NCBI GenBank assembly: GCA_029820295.1
Contig: JALGVA010000047.1
Coordinates: 1-32,384 of the forward strand
Source: Candidatus Zipacnadia bacterium
Lineage (GTDB): Bacteria > Armatimonadota > Zipacnadia > Zipacnadales > UBA5352
Reading direction: 5' to 3'
Length of the DNA: 32,384 nt
The notes under the pieces are model-generated. The model had not been told where the DNA came from. It did not search any database and was given only the letters and a program-made list of their open reading frames with translations. How positions within the stretch are numbered: position 1 is the stretch's first letter; each line of letters opens with the position of its first letter. The position numbers and the translations under genes were made by a program. Positions 1-8,175 of this stretch are shown piece by piece.

Positions 1-1812
1 GGTGACCTCCTCGGCCAGCTCGCTGTCGGGATCGACGAGGAAGAAGCCCCACTGGTTGAGCATCCCCCGGACCTCGGCGCCGGCGGGGTGCGCCGTCGCG
101 GTGGTGCCCAGCACTCCGCGCGTGCAGCCCACGTAGCGGAACGGAGGCCCCACCTCAGTGTCGGTGTACTGGATGATCTCGTCGCCGATGCGCAGGAAGT
201 ACCCGGGGTAGGCGCGCGAGCGCGGCGTGGCCGGCGGCAGCATCTGCGGCTGTTCGGTGAGGGTGAGTGTGGTCGCCACCTCGTCGATGGCTTCGGCCAG
301 CGGCGGGCACGGGGCGTAGGCGAGGTCATCGTGCGGCACCGGCGTCACATATGGGTCATTGGGCGAGATCGACGGGCCGAAGACGTGCACGCCGGCGGTC
401 AGCCCGGCGGCGTGCACGCGGTCCACGAAGCGCTTCACGCTGTCGAGGCCATCGGGGTAGCGTTCGGTGTTGATGTCGTAGTGCCCGTGGTTGGCCAGCC
501 AGTCATTCTTCAGGATGATGATGGTCCCGAAGCCCCCCAGCCTGGCGTACTCGATGAGCGTGTCGATGTCCGCCTCGGTGCTCTGCGTTGCGAAGAGATA
601 GGACTCGCGGGCCATGTCCGAGAAGCGCGCCCACTGGCCGTCGAGCATCGGGCAGGGCAGGCCGTTGGCGCGCTCGGCGCCCATGATGGCCTCGTTGAAG
701 CGGTCCCGCGGCGCCACCACCAGCGCGAAGCCGGCGCCCGCGATGCCGTGCTCGGCCACGGCCGAGCAGCGCAGGGCGCGGATGGTCGTCCCGTGGTCCG
801 CGCCGGAGTTGAAGGTGTTGATGGTGGTCCCGAAGAGCGAGAGACCGAACCGGTCGTCGTAGGTCGCGTTGAACGCGGGGGCGACGTTCTTGCGGCGCTG
901 TACCGGGAACTGGATGGTGAAGGTCGCGACGTCGGCGGGCTCGATGTCGAGCACCTCGAAGAAGAAGTGCCCCTCGCGCGCCTCGGCCCGGATGCGCGCC
1001 CGCACCTCCGGGTCGAGGAACTGCACGGTGAGCACATCGCCTTCCTGCGTGATCGAGTGCACCGGGACGCTCATCCCCGCGCGCAGGGCCGTGAACACGT
1101 CCAGCGGCGTGTCTCCCGCGGCCAGCTCCTCGCCACTCGCCAGGTCCACCAGGCTGGTGAGCCGCCCGGCCGCCGAGATGGTCATGCGCGCCAGCGTGGT
1201 CTCGAGCACGATGTCCGGCCCCAGGTCGGCCTCGACGGGCAGTTCCAGCGGTTCGAGGCGCACGTCGTCCACGTCCACCGACCGGCCGGTCGGGACCGCG
1301 ATCGCCGCGGCCGAGTTGCGGTAGCCCTCACCGCCGGGGCGGTAGTAGCCGTAGATCTCGGTCCACTCGTCCTCGGCCACACCCTGCGCGATGGCGGGCG
1401 CACTCATCCAGTCGGTGTAGTACTCGTAGACGTAGAGGACCGCCGCGCCGCCGCGGATGCGCGCGGAGAGCCGGTACCACTGCTCGGGCACGAGGTCGTT
1501 GCGGACCTGGTAGATGTGGCTGCCGCGCTCGCCGGCGGTCAGGCGCACGTAGCGCTCGCCGTCGAAGGCGCCGTCCTCGCGCACCTCGATGGCGCCGAGG
1601 TAGGCGGTGTTGAGCGTCCAGCGATCGGGCACCAGCGGCGGATCGCCGAGCGTCCAGCCCTGGTAGAGGCCGTCTTCGCCGGGCGTGACGGCGGTCGCGG
1701 CCTCGAAGCTGGCGTTGGTGAGGGGCATCTCGGCCTCCTGCGCCTGCACGGCGCCGGCGAGGACGATGACCGCCGCTGCGCTCAAGAGCAACGTGCTACC
1801 GCTGCAAGCCAT
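1..1812 (-). CDS. Secreted TIM-barrel glycosidase-like protein (3' end outside window)
   Basis: The minus-strand frame stays open from ATG 1812 to the left edge (604 codons), so the C-terminus is missing. The first 24 residues form a Sec signal ending VQA before QEAE. Residues about 26-165 resemble a beta-sandwich carbohydrate-binding module (NASFEAAT near the start, many Tyr and Trp). A second beta-rich stretch follows. Then comes a barrel-like segment with GGFGTIIILKNDW and, later, DGLDSVKRFVDRVHAAGL, the phrasing seen in GH36/GH31-like alpha-glycosidase barrels, where a strand ending in K-x-D is followed by a helix that moves the reader 'up the path'. The substrate is unknown and catalytic residues cannot be assigned. 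It diverges from the DUF1080 gene at 2018, suggesting a shared sugar-degradation theme. Longer plus-strand ORFs here are antisense shadows. Confidence 0.75.
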   Translation of the reverse strand, partial: MACSGSTLLLSAAAVIVLAGAVQAQEAEMPLTNASFEAATAVTPGEDGLYQGWTLGDPPLVPDRWTLNTAYLGAIEVREDGAFDGERYVRLTAGERGSHIYQVRNDLVPEQWYRLSARIRGGAAVLYVYEYYTDWMSAPAIAQGVAEDEWTEIYGYYRPGGEGYRNSAAAIAVPTGRSVDVDDVRLEPLELPVEADLGPDIVLETTLARMTISAAGRLTSLVDLASGEELAAGDTPLDVFTALRAGMSVPVHSITQEGDVLTVQFLDPEVRARIRAEAREGHFFFEVLDIEPADVATFTIQFPVQRRKNVAPAFNATYDDRFGLSLFGTTINTFNSGADHGTTIRALRCSAVAEHGIAGAGFALVVAPRDRFNEAIMGAERANGLPCPMLDGQWARFSDMARESYLFATQSTEADIDTLIEYARLGGFGTIIILKNDWLANHGHYDINTERYPDGLDSVKRFVDRVHAAGLTAGVHVFGPSISPNDPYVTPVPHDDLAYAPCPPLAEAIDEVATTLTLTEQPQMLPPATPRSRAYPGYFLRIGDEIIQYTDTEVGPPFRYVGCTRGVLGTTATAHPAGAEVRGMLNQWGFFLVDPDSELAEEVT

Positions 1813-2017
1813 GTCGAGTCTCCCTGTGGGGCGTCGCTCAGCGATCAAAGGTGTGTTCGGCCCCCGGCGCGCCAGGTCCTTCGTGACCAGGGCGCGCAGA
1901 AGTCGAGAAGCGCACTGAGCCGACCGCCGGGAGGTGGGCGGCGCCTCCGGGCGGAACTCGCGCCCCACTATGCGCACACCCCCGGGCAGCGCGCCCGGAG
2001 CGACGGGAGGTCGCACC

Positions 2018-2764
2018 ATGGCTCAGCAGATCGGCTACGACGACACCCCCATCCTGCCCGGCACCAACTGGCACGTGCATGACGGCAAGCGCCCGCAGCC
2101 ACCCGTGGTCACGCCCGGCACGCCCGGCACCCAGGAGGCGCCCGGCGAGCCGCCCTCGGATGCCGTCATCCTCTTCGACGGCACCGACCTGTTGGGCTGG
2201 GAGAGCCGCGACGGCGGCCCTGCCGGCTGGAAGGTCGAGAACGGCTACATGGAGGTCGTGCCCGGAACCGGCCCGATTCACACCAGGGCGCAGTTCGGCG
2301 ACTGCCACCTGCATGTGGAGTTCCGCTGTCCCGAGGAGATCAAGGGCGAGGGGCAGGGCCGCGGGAACTCGGGCGTGTTCCTCATGAGCAGGTACGAGAT
2401 CCAGGTGCTGGACTGCTACGACAACCCGACCTACGCCGACGGCACCACCGGCGCGATCTACGGCCAGTATCCGCCGCTGGCCAACGCCTGCCGCAAGCCC
2501 GGCGAGTGGAACGTCTATGACATCATCTGGGAGGCGCCGCGCTTCGACGGCGACGCGCTGGTGCGGCCCGGCTACGTGACCGTCATCCTCAACGGCATCG
2601 TGCTGCACCACCACCGCGAGCTGCGCGGCGTCACCGCGCACCGGGTCGTCACCGAGTATGAGCCGCACGGGGCCGAGGGCCCGCTGGAGCTGCAGGACCA
2701 CGGCGACCTGGTGCGCTTCCGCAACATCTGGTACCGCCCGCTGGTGGGCTACGACGAGGACTGA
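2018..2764 (+). CDS. DUF1080 / 3-keto-disaccharide hydrolase domain protein
   Basis: The product has 248 residues. The DUF1080 domain (3-keto-disaccharide hydrolase, a concanavalin-like beta-sandwich) spans about residues 49-240. Family hallmarks are visible: ILFDGTDLLGWES near 51-63, a WKVENG strand, the FGDCHLHVEFR strand (93-103), RGNSGVFLMSRYEIQVLD (115-132) and GEWNVYDIIWEAPRF. The N-terminal 48 residues are Pro-rich, with no signal peptide. ATG 2018 is chosen because GGGAGG lies seven bases upstream; the frame extends upstream to 1934 but lacks a ribosome site there. Family members act on 3-keto glucosides or bind carbohydrate; the actual substrate is not readable. It precedes the Kelch gene on the same strand with a 110-base gap. 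Confidence 0.88.
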   Translation: MAQQIGYDDTPILPGTNWHVHDGKRPQPPVVTPGTPGTQEAPGEPPSDAVILFDGTDLLGWESRDGGPAGWKVENGYMEVVPGTGPIHTRAQFGDCHLHVEFRCPEEIKGEGQGRGNSGVFLMSRYEIQVLDCYDNPTYADGTTGAIYGQYPPLANACRKPGEWNVYDIIWEAPRFDGDALVRPGYVTVILNGIVLHHHRELRGVTAHRVVTEYEPHGAEGPLELQDHGDLVRFRNIWYRPLVGYDED

Positions 2765-2874
2765 CGCAGTGTCGCAACCGAGGATGCCGCATCAGCGTCG
2801 CATCAACCGCGGGCGTTCCGGGGGGACCGGGGCGCCCGCGGTCGTGATATCGCGGGCAGGTGGAGGGACCAGCG

Positions 2875-3873
2875 ATGTCCGTCCCGCTCAGCGCACTGCA
2901 TCTCGCCCTGTGGATGGTGACCGTGATGGGCACACAGCAGGAACCGGCGTACCGGTGGACGGCGATGACCGAGGAGGCGGAGTTCGCTCCCCGCGATGGC
3001 GCCGGGCTGCTGGCATTTAAAGGCCGCATGTGGCTGCTCGGCGGCTGGAACCCGCACGACAGGGAGCATTTCCCGGAGATCTGCAACTCGGAGGTGTGGT
3101 CGTCGGCCGACGGGCGCACGTGGAGGCTGGAGAACCCTCAGGCTCCGTGGGAGGGCCGGCACTGCGCCGGCTACGTGGTGCACGACGGGCGGATGTGGAT
3201 CGTGGGCGGCGACGCCAACCGGGGCCACTACCAGAATGACGTGTGGGTCAGCGACGACGGTGTCAACTGGCAGATGGTCACCGACGACGTGCCGTGGGGG
3301 CCACGCGTGCTGCATCACACCGTGGCCTTCGACGGCAAGATCTGGGTGATGGGCGGGCAGACGCTGCCGCAGTTCGCCCCTGCGGAGCTGGCCTACTTCA
3401 ACGACGTGTGGTGCACCGAGGACGGGCGCACCTGGACGCGCGTGCTCGAACACGCGCCGTGGAGCGAGCGCGGGATGATCGGCGGGAGCTGCGTGCTGAA
3501 CGGCCGCATCTGGTTGCTGGGCGGCGGCACCTACGACACCGAGGAGCGCCCGCAGCGGCTGTTCTACAACGAGGTGTGGAGCACCGCCGACGGGGTGAAC
3601 TGGGAGCTGCACACCGACGCCGCGCCCTGGGAGCCGCGGCAGTACCACGAGGTCGCGGCCTGGGACGGGCGCATGTGGGTGATGGAAGGCTACGAGGGCC
3701 GGGGCAACCGCAATGACGTATGGTACTCCGAGGACGGCGTCACCTGGCACGAGCTGCCCGGCACGCCCTGGCTGCCGCGCCACGCCGCGAGCGTGTGTGT
3801 GTTCGACGATGCGCTGTGGGTGGTCGCGGGCAACAACATGACCTCCGACTCGTGGCGGCTGGACCGACAGTAG
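2875..3873 (+). CDS. Kelch-repeat beta-propeller protein
   Basis: The product has 332 residues. Six Kelch-type blades are visible, each with a hydrophobic strand ending in a Gly pair or its variant: MWLLGGWN, MWIVGGDAN, IWVMGGQT, IWLLGGGT, MWVMEGYEG and LWVVAGNN. Each is followed by N-D/E-V-W and then a D-G-x-x-W turn, so the repeats are regular at about 50-55 residues. A weak hydrophobic N-terminus (LHLALWMVTVMG) may be a signal peptide. The ATG at 2875 is preferred over GTG 2860 because the GTG lies inside the GTGGAGGGA ribosome site. Such propellers bind sugars or proteins, and no catalytic residues can be assigned. Position after the DUF1080 gene suggests a carbohydrate-related surface or periplasmic role (inference). 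Confidence 0.85.
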   Translation: MSVPLSALHLALWMVTVMGTQQEPAYRWTAMTEEAEFAPRDGAGLLAFKGRMWLLGGWNPHDREHFPEICNSEVWSSADGRTWRLENPQAPWEGRHCAGYVVHDGRMWIVGGDANRGHYQNDVWVSDDGVNWQMVTDDVPWGPRVLHHTVAFDGKIWVMGGQTLPQFAPAELAYFNDVWCTEDGRTWTRVLEHAPWSERGMIGGSCVLNGRIWLLGGGTYDTEERPQRLFYNEVWSTADGVNWELHTDAAPWEPRQYHEVAAWDGRMWVMEGYEGRGNRNDVWYSEDGVTWHELPGTPWLPRHAASVCVFDDALWVVAGNNMTSDSWRLDRQ

Positions 3874-3976
3874 CGCGCGAAATCGTGTAATGGCGAGGGC
3901 GGCGGAAGGCACTTCCACCATGGGGAGGGCATCCCGCCGGCGCACGCGAAGACGATAGACGTGAGGGGGCATCGCA

Positions 3977-6490
3977 GTGCGCAGCTTCGCCATCGCGATC
4001 ATGGTCATCCTGGCCGCCGGCCCGGCCTGTCGGGCGGACGGCGGTTTCGTGCGCCCGCGGCTGAGCGAGCGGGCCGAGGGTCGCACGGGCGTCTCCTCGG
4101 ACGCGCAGAAGGGCGTCGTCATCCGGCTCGAGGACCGCACTGAGCTGCTGATCCTGCAGACCACCTACCGCGGCCCGGCCGAGGACTTCGGCTGGATCAT
4201 CCCCGTACCTGGACTTCCCGGCAGCGGCGACGTCTTCCCCGGCTCGCGCGACTTCATCGACTGGCTGTTCTACGTCACGCAGCCGTGGACCGTCACCGAG
4301 ATCGATGTCCAGCAGCCGCCGGACCCGATGCTGTTCGCCACCGCCGGCGCGCGTGAGAAGGCGCGGTCGGCGGCTGAGGGCGCGGTCGCGGACGGGGTGA
4401 TCGTGCACCGGCGCATGAACGTGGGCGACTACGACGCGGCGGTGCTGTCGGCCACCAACGACCTGGCCCTGCAGAGCTGGCTCGAGCGCAACGACTTCAC
4501 CATCCCCGACGGTGCCGCGAACGCCTTCGGCCACTACGTCGGCCGCGGCTGGTACTTCGTCGCGCTGCGCGTGCAGCCGGAGGTCGCGCGCGGGCGCCCG
4601 ACCGTCGCCGACCTCGCGCCCATCGCCGTGCGCTTCCCGGCCGAGCGCCTCGTCTATCCTCTGTACATCTCGCGCGCCAGCTCGCCCGAACTGACGGCGC
4701 TATCGCTGGTGGTCATCGACGGCGCGCAGACCGCCCTCGGCTGCGACCAGCTCCGCTGGGCGTGGCCGCGCTTCGCGGCCGCCTACCCGCCCGGGACGTC
4801 GTGGGCCACGCTGCGCCGCGAGCTGGCCTCCGGCCCCGAGCCGCGCGCGGTCTGCGAGGGCGTGTGGCGGATGGCGCTGCCGGCGCGGCACCTGGACTAC
4901 GCAGAGGGCGCCTGGGAGATGCAGGGCGAAGACGCACAGTTGATGATGGCGACCGCGACGCGCCTGTGGACGCTCCTGCCGCGCGACGCGATGCTCGATC
5001 TGACCTTCGGCAGGCAGGGAGCGCCCACGATCTCGCCGGACATTACCCGCCGGGCGAGCATCCGCGATGTGTTCGCCCGCTCGCCGTGGGCGGCGCTGCT
5101 CGCGGGGATCGCCTTCGTCATTGCCGCCGCGCTGGCGGCCGCCGGGCGGTGGCTGCCGCGCACGGCGTTGTGGGCGGTGGGCGCGGGCGGTGCGCTGCTG
5201 ACCGCGGTCGGCGTGCAGACGGTCGCGGTGATCGTGGTGCCCCTCGGGGTGCTGGTGATGCTCGCCTCGGCAGTGCGCGCGTCGGGGGCCGCCACGGATT
5301 ACGAGTCCCGGCCCTCCCCGCTGTCGCGCGTCGGCGCGCCCGAGTGGATCCTGTTCGCGTGCGTGCTCATCGTGGCCGGCCTGATCGTCCTGCAGGCACA
5401 GATCCCCGGGGGGCTGCGCGGGCTGCCGCCGGCGCTGCTGGTTGCTGCAATCGGCTCGGCGGCGGCGGTGATCGTGCTGGCGACGCAGGCTGCCCGGCGG
5501 TCGGCGGAGGGTGTGGGCGAGCGCGCGGCGGTCGGGGGATCGGTGCCGACGCCGGCCGAGGTCGCCGCGTGGACAGGCGTGACCGTGGGCTGGGCGGCGG
5601 TGATGGTCGCCGTGGGCACCCGCGCGCCCGCTCCGACGTTCGCCTCGGGCGATGGCTGGCTCGCGTCGGCGTACTACGCGCTCGCGTCGGTGGTGCCGGC
5701 GAGCGCGCTGGTGCTGTGTGCGGAAGTGGCGTGGATCATGGCGGCGCTGACGCTCATGGCGGGCGAGGTCCGGCGCTGGGAGCCGGCGGCGGTGTGGGCC
5801 GTCACCCGGACGACCGCGGTCACGGTGCTACTGGGCGCGCTGGGCATCGTGGCGGTGGTGCCGGTGCCCGGCATCTTCTCGAACCTGGGCAGCTTCCCTG
5901 CGGAGCTGCGGCCGCTCGTCGGCGTTCTGCACTTCATTGCCATCGTGGTCGCGGTCGGGCTGGTCGCGTTCGTGCTGGTCGCGTCGTTTACCACGCGCAG
6001 GTCGCGGCTGATCGGCCAGGGGCTGGCCACCGCGGCGGGGCTGATGGCGCTGCTGATGCTGGCCGGGCAGGTGCGCGTGCTGCAGCCGGCGGAGGCCGGC
6101 GGCACCCGCCCGGTCGCCACCCGCGCCGCGAGCCGCCTCGACAGCGCGCTTCAGCAGCTCGACATCGCCATCGCGGCCTTCGCGAGCGACACCGGCTGCT
6201 ACCCCGCGCGGCTCGAGGACCTGACCGCCCGCACGCCGCCGCAGGGAGGGCTGGACGCCAGCGGCAACGCGGCTGCGGTGGCCGGGGAATGCGCGGGGCC
6301 CTATCTCGCCGTGCTCCCGATCGATCCGCTGACCGGACGGCGCGACACCTGGGTCTACGAGGTGACCGGCTCCCCCATGGTCGCTTCGGGCGGTTACAGC
6401 CTCACGATCATGCCGCGCGAGGACAAGCGCACCGTCGCCCGCAGAGCGCGCCGCTGGTTCACGACGCGCACACCCGCACCGCCGCCCTGA
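3977..6490 (+). CDS. DUF2330 multi-pass membrane protein with pseudopilin-like C-terminal domain
   Basis: The product has 837 residues. GTG 3977 is the start, with GAGGGGG seven bases upstream, followed by a signal peptide (FAIAIMVILAAGPACRA). Residues about 20-360 are a DUF2330 domain, recognised by QKGVVIRLEDRTELLILQ and GWIIPVPGLP. About nine to ten hydrophobic helices follow between residues 370 and 705. The last 130 residues (from LDSALQQLDIAIAAF) read like the soluble domain of a type II secretion GspG pseudopilin: a helix, D-T-G-C-Y-P, then GPYLAVLPIDPLTGR and a Y-x-V strand. The function is unknown; the architecture suggests an envelope protein displaying an extracytoplasmic sensor or binding domain. 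It runs convergent to the AKR gene with only 19 bases between. Confidence 0.75.
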   Translation: MRSFAIAIMVILAAGPACRADGGFVRPRLSERAEGRTGVSSDAQKGVVIRLEDRTELLILQTTYRGPAEDFGWIIPVPGLPGSGDVFPGSRDFIDWLFYVTQPWTVTEIDVQQPPDPMLFATAGAREKARSAAEGAVADGVIVHRRMNVGDYDAAVLSATNDLALQSWLERNDFTIPDGAANAFGHYVGRGWYFVALRVQPEVARGRPTVADLAPIAVRFPAERLVYPLYISRASSPELTALSLVVIDGAQTALGCDQLRWAWPRFAAAYPPGTSWATLRRELASGPEPRAVCEGVWRMALPARHLDYAEGAWEMQGEDAQLMMATATRLWTLLPRDAMLDLTFGRQGAPTISPDITRRASIRDVFARSPWAALLAGIAFVIAAALAAAGRWLPRTALWAVGAGGALLTAVGVQTVAVIVVPLGVLVMLASAVRASGAATDYESRPSPLSRVGAPEWILFACVLIVAGLIVLQAQIPGGLRGLPPALLVAAIGSAAAVIVLATQAARRSAEGVGERAAVGGSVPTPAEVAAWTGVTVGWAAVMVAVGTRAPAPTFASGDGWLASAYYALASVVPASALVLCAEVAWIMAALTLMAGEVRRWEPAAVWAVTRTTAVTVLLGALGIVAVVPVPGIFSNLGSFPAELRPLVGVLHFIAIVVAVGLVAFVLVASFTTRRSRLIGQGLATAAGLMALLMLAGQVRVLQPAEAGGTRPVATRAASRLDSALQQLDIAIAAFASDTGCYPARLEDLTARTPPQGGLDASGNAAAVAGECAGPYLAVLPIDPLTGRRDTWVYEVTGSPMVASGGYSLTIMPREDKRTVARRARRWFTTRTPAPPP

Positions 6491-6509
6491 GGGCACAGGC
6501 GCTGCCCCG

Positions 6510-7499
6510 CTACCGAATGCGCGACTCGCTCTGCCACATGTCGGCGTTGGAGCCGAGTTTCGACTTCAGGGGCGCGGTCTCTTCGCTGAGCCGGGCGATG
6601 ATCTCGGGCGGGAGGTCCAGCTCCGCGGCGGCGGCGTTGGCGTGCGCCTGCTCGGGGTTGCGGATGCCGGTGATGACGCTGCCCACTGCGGGCTGCGCCA
6701 GCAGCCATGCGATGGCGACCTGTGCCATGGGCGCGCCGACCTCGTCCGCGATGGCGCGCACCGCGTCCACCGCCGCGAAGGTCTCGTCCTCGAAGCCCGC
6801 CTGGCCGTGGCGCGCGTCGGGGCGGTCGTCCGAGAAGTGGCGGCTGCGCGCGCGACCGCGCGGCACGTCGTCGGGCGTCGCAAACTTGCCCGTCAGCAGC
6901 CCCTGCATCAGCGGGCTGTAGCACAGGATTGAGATGTTGTGCGCGACGCAGGCGGGCTGGATCTCGTACTCGATGGCGCGGAACAGCAGCGAGTAGCCGA
7001 CCTGGTCCACGTCCGGGTGGCCGAACTGCAGGATCGCCTCGAGGTCCTGCGGGCCCCAGTTGCTGACGCCCCCCACGCGCACCTTGCCCTCGTCGATCAA
7101 CTCCTGCATGGCCTCCCAGGTGTCCTCGAAGGGGACCGTGCGGTTCGGCCAGTGGAGCTGGTACACATCAATGTAGTCGGTCTGCAGGCGGCGCAGCGAA
7201 TCCTCGCAGGCCTGCTTGAGCGCGGCGGGCTCGTGGTGGCCCGGCGAGGCCTTGGTGGCGACGATGGCGCGCTCGCGCAGCCCGCGCAGGCCGCGGCCGA
7301 GCAGCGCCTCGGACTCGCCACCGCCGTAGCCCTCGGCGGTGTCGAAGAAGTTCATGCCCAGGTCCACCGCGAGCCGGATGGCGCCGACGGCGTCCCGCTC
7401 GTCCTGCGGCCCCCAGATGGAATCGCCCGCGATGGCCCAGCAGCCGAAGCAGATGACCGGGACCTCGAGATCGCTGTTGCCCAGCCTGCGTGTGCGCAT
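6510..7499 (-). CDS. Aldo/keto reductase (paralog 1)
   Basis: The product has 329 residues, normal for the family. This NAD(P)H-dependent (beta/alpha)8 barrel oxidoreductase begins MRTRRLGNSDLEVPVICFGC. The catalytic tetrad is complete: Asp53 and Tyr58 in FFDTAEGYGG, Lys83 in VATKASPG and His116 in YQLHWPN. SNWGPQDLEAIL and the C-terminal ITGIRNPEQAHANA match the cofactor-binding region of the YhdN/IolS-like AKR group. The start at ATG 7499 is set by homology to paralog 2 (RQLGNSGVRV) and a GGAGTG ribosome site; upstream in-frame codons add only low-complexity sequence. The natural substrate is unknown, with sugar or keto-sugar reduction plausible from context. It is convergent with the DUF2330 gene. 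Confidence 0.93.
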   Translation of the reverse strand: MRTRRLGNSDLEVPVICFGCWAIAGDSIWGPQDERDAVGAIRLAVDLGMNFFDTAEGYGGGESEALLGRGLRGLRERAIVATKASPGHHEPAALKQACEDSLRRLQTDYIDVYQLHWPNRTVPFEDTWEAMQELIDEGKVRVGGVSNWGPQDLEAILQFGHPDVDQVGYSLLFRAIEYEIQPACVAHNISILCYSPLMQGLLTGKFATPDDVPRGRARSRHFSDDRPDARHGQAGFEDETFAAVDAVRAIADEVGAPMAQVAIAWLLAQPAVGSVITGIRNPEQAHANAAAAELDLPPEIIARLSEETAPLKSKLGSNADMWQSESRIR

Positions 7500-7712
7500 G
7501 GTGTCACTCCGTTCGTGAGCCGTGTGTGTCCCGGAGCGAAGGGTAGCCCCGCGTGGTACATGAGTCAAGGCGGAGGGCCAACCGACGGCCGCGGAGGAGA
7601 GCCGATGCCGGCGGGGAACGGTCTCGATGTCGCTCCGGTCTCAGCGCCCGCACTGGAAGGGGCACTCCCGATGGCTGACGAGCGCGGTGAGCCGCAGGCG
7701 ACGTGGGCGTAG

Positions 7713-7886
7713 ATGGAGGCGGCGGCGACGGCGTACCGGGGGCTGGTGGTGCTCAGCGCGCGGGCGACTGAGTGGATGAAGGCGTGCGGGGTGAAGGTGG
7801 GGCTGCTCGGGCCGACGCCCGCGGCCATCGCCAAGGTGAAGCAGAAGGCCGCGGTCAAGCGCGGTGCCGCGCCACCGGAGGCGTAA
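7713..7886 (+). CDS. Possible small protein (57 aa), maybe part of a broken gene
   Basis: ATG 7713 to TAA 7886 encodes 57 residues beginning MEAAATAYRGLVVL, with a basic Lys/Ala-rich C-terminal half (AKVKQKAAVKRGAA). Almost every codon ends in G or C, as in the real genes here. There is no ribosome site directly before it. The same frame is open upstream from ATG 7605, which has GGAGGAG at a normal distance, but a TAG at 7710-7712 separates the two parts. It may be a chance ORF, the second part of a gene broken by a stop codon, or a stop-start coupled pair. I do not recognise the product. Confidence 0.28.
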   Translation: MEAAATAYRGLVVLSARATEWMKACGVKVGLLGPTPAAIAKVKQKAAVKRGAAPPEA

Positions 7887-7903
7887 GGCTACGCGGCGAG
7901 ACT

Positions 7904-7925
7904 CCGCCGACAGGAGTGTCGGCGG
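7904..7925. repeat. Hairpin repeat, copy 1 (ccgccgaca / tgtcggcgg)
   Basis: A perfect 9-base stem with a GGAG loop. The 28 bases at 7903-7930 are identical to 18974-19001. Both copies are intergenic and on the same strand, so this is a dispersed REP-like element rather than a unique terminator. Confidence 0.75.
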
Positions 7926-8028
7926 CACGGGACGGCGGGCGGCGGCGGATGCCGTACGCCGTGCGGAGGGGCCGCCGCGAGCCCCCGACACCCGACGCGG
8001 CAGCGTCGGCCAGCGTCGGTGCGAGCGG

Positions 8029-8064
8029 TGCGAGGTCGTGAGGCCGCCACGTCACGACCTCGCA
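8029..8064. repeat. Perfect inverted repeat, 13-base arms, 10-base loop
   Basis: The left arm tgcgaggtcgtga (8029-8041) pairs exactly with tcacgacctcgca (8052-8064). There is no T-run on either side, so it is not a classical intrinsic terminator. It lies about 110 bases beyond the stop of the second AKR gene and could fold in its 3' RNA or be a protein-binding palindrome. Confidence 0.6.
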
Positions 8065-8140
8065 GTCGCCTGACCGGCCCGCCGTTGCGCCAGGACGGCG
8101 GCGGAGGCCTGTGGCCGGCGGCAGGCCCTCAGCCGTCCCC

Positions 8141-8173
8141 CGATTGCCCATCCCCGACTGCCGATTGCCTGCC
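8141..8173. repeat. ATTGCC-type short-repeat tract after AKR stop
   Basis: Read on the coding strand of the AKR that ends at 8176, this tract contains ggcaatcggcagtcgg and a further gggcaatcgg. The same wording (gggcaatcggcaatagg) occurs at the end of the UroD-like gene at 17117-17133 in the same orientation relative to its gene. It looks like a dispersed 3'-end tract. Confidence 0.45.
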
Positions 8174-8175
8174 GT

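Larger units (their letters stand above)
7500..8175. other. 676-base stretch between two aldo/keto reductase genes
   Basis: No well-supported gene is found here. It holds a doubtful pair of small in-frame plus-strand ORFs (7605-7712 and 7713-7886), a 22-base hairpin repeat (7904-7925), a 13-base-arm inverted repeat (8029-8064) and a short ATTGCC-type tract (8141-8173) next to the stop of the downstream AKR. No tRNA-like or rRNA-like structure was seen. Confidence 0.6.

Noticed and set aside
150-156. The ABC signature YSHGMRQR (residues 150-157 of the protein from 24911) as a defect
   Set aside because: Coordinates are residues. This variant is common in ABC-2 export ATPases, so it is not evidence of inactivity.
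1813-2017. Promoter in the divergent gap before the DUF1080 gene
   Set aside because: The CACTATGCGC stretch has a weak -10-like look but no supporting -35, so it was not listed.
88-2082. 664-residue plus-strand ORF
   Set aside because: It is antisense to the secreted hydrolase-like gene, which has a signal peptide, coherent domains and a start with a normal layout. The plus-strand reading is low-complexity Arg/Val/Gly-rich, as expected of a GC-rich shadow.
4762-6921. 719-residue plus-strand ORF
   Set aside because: It is a frame-shifted shadow of the DUF2330 gene, extending into the antisense of the AKR, with Ala/Arg/Gly-rich composition and no domain.
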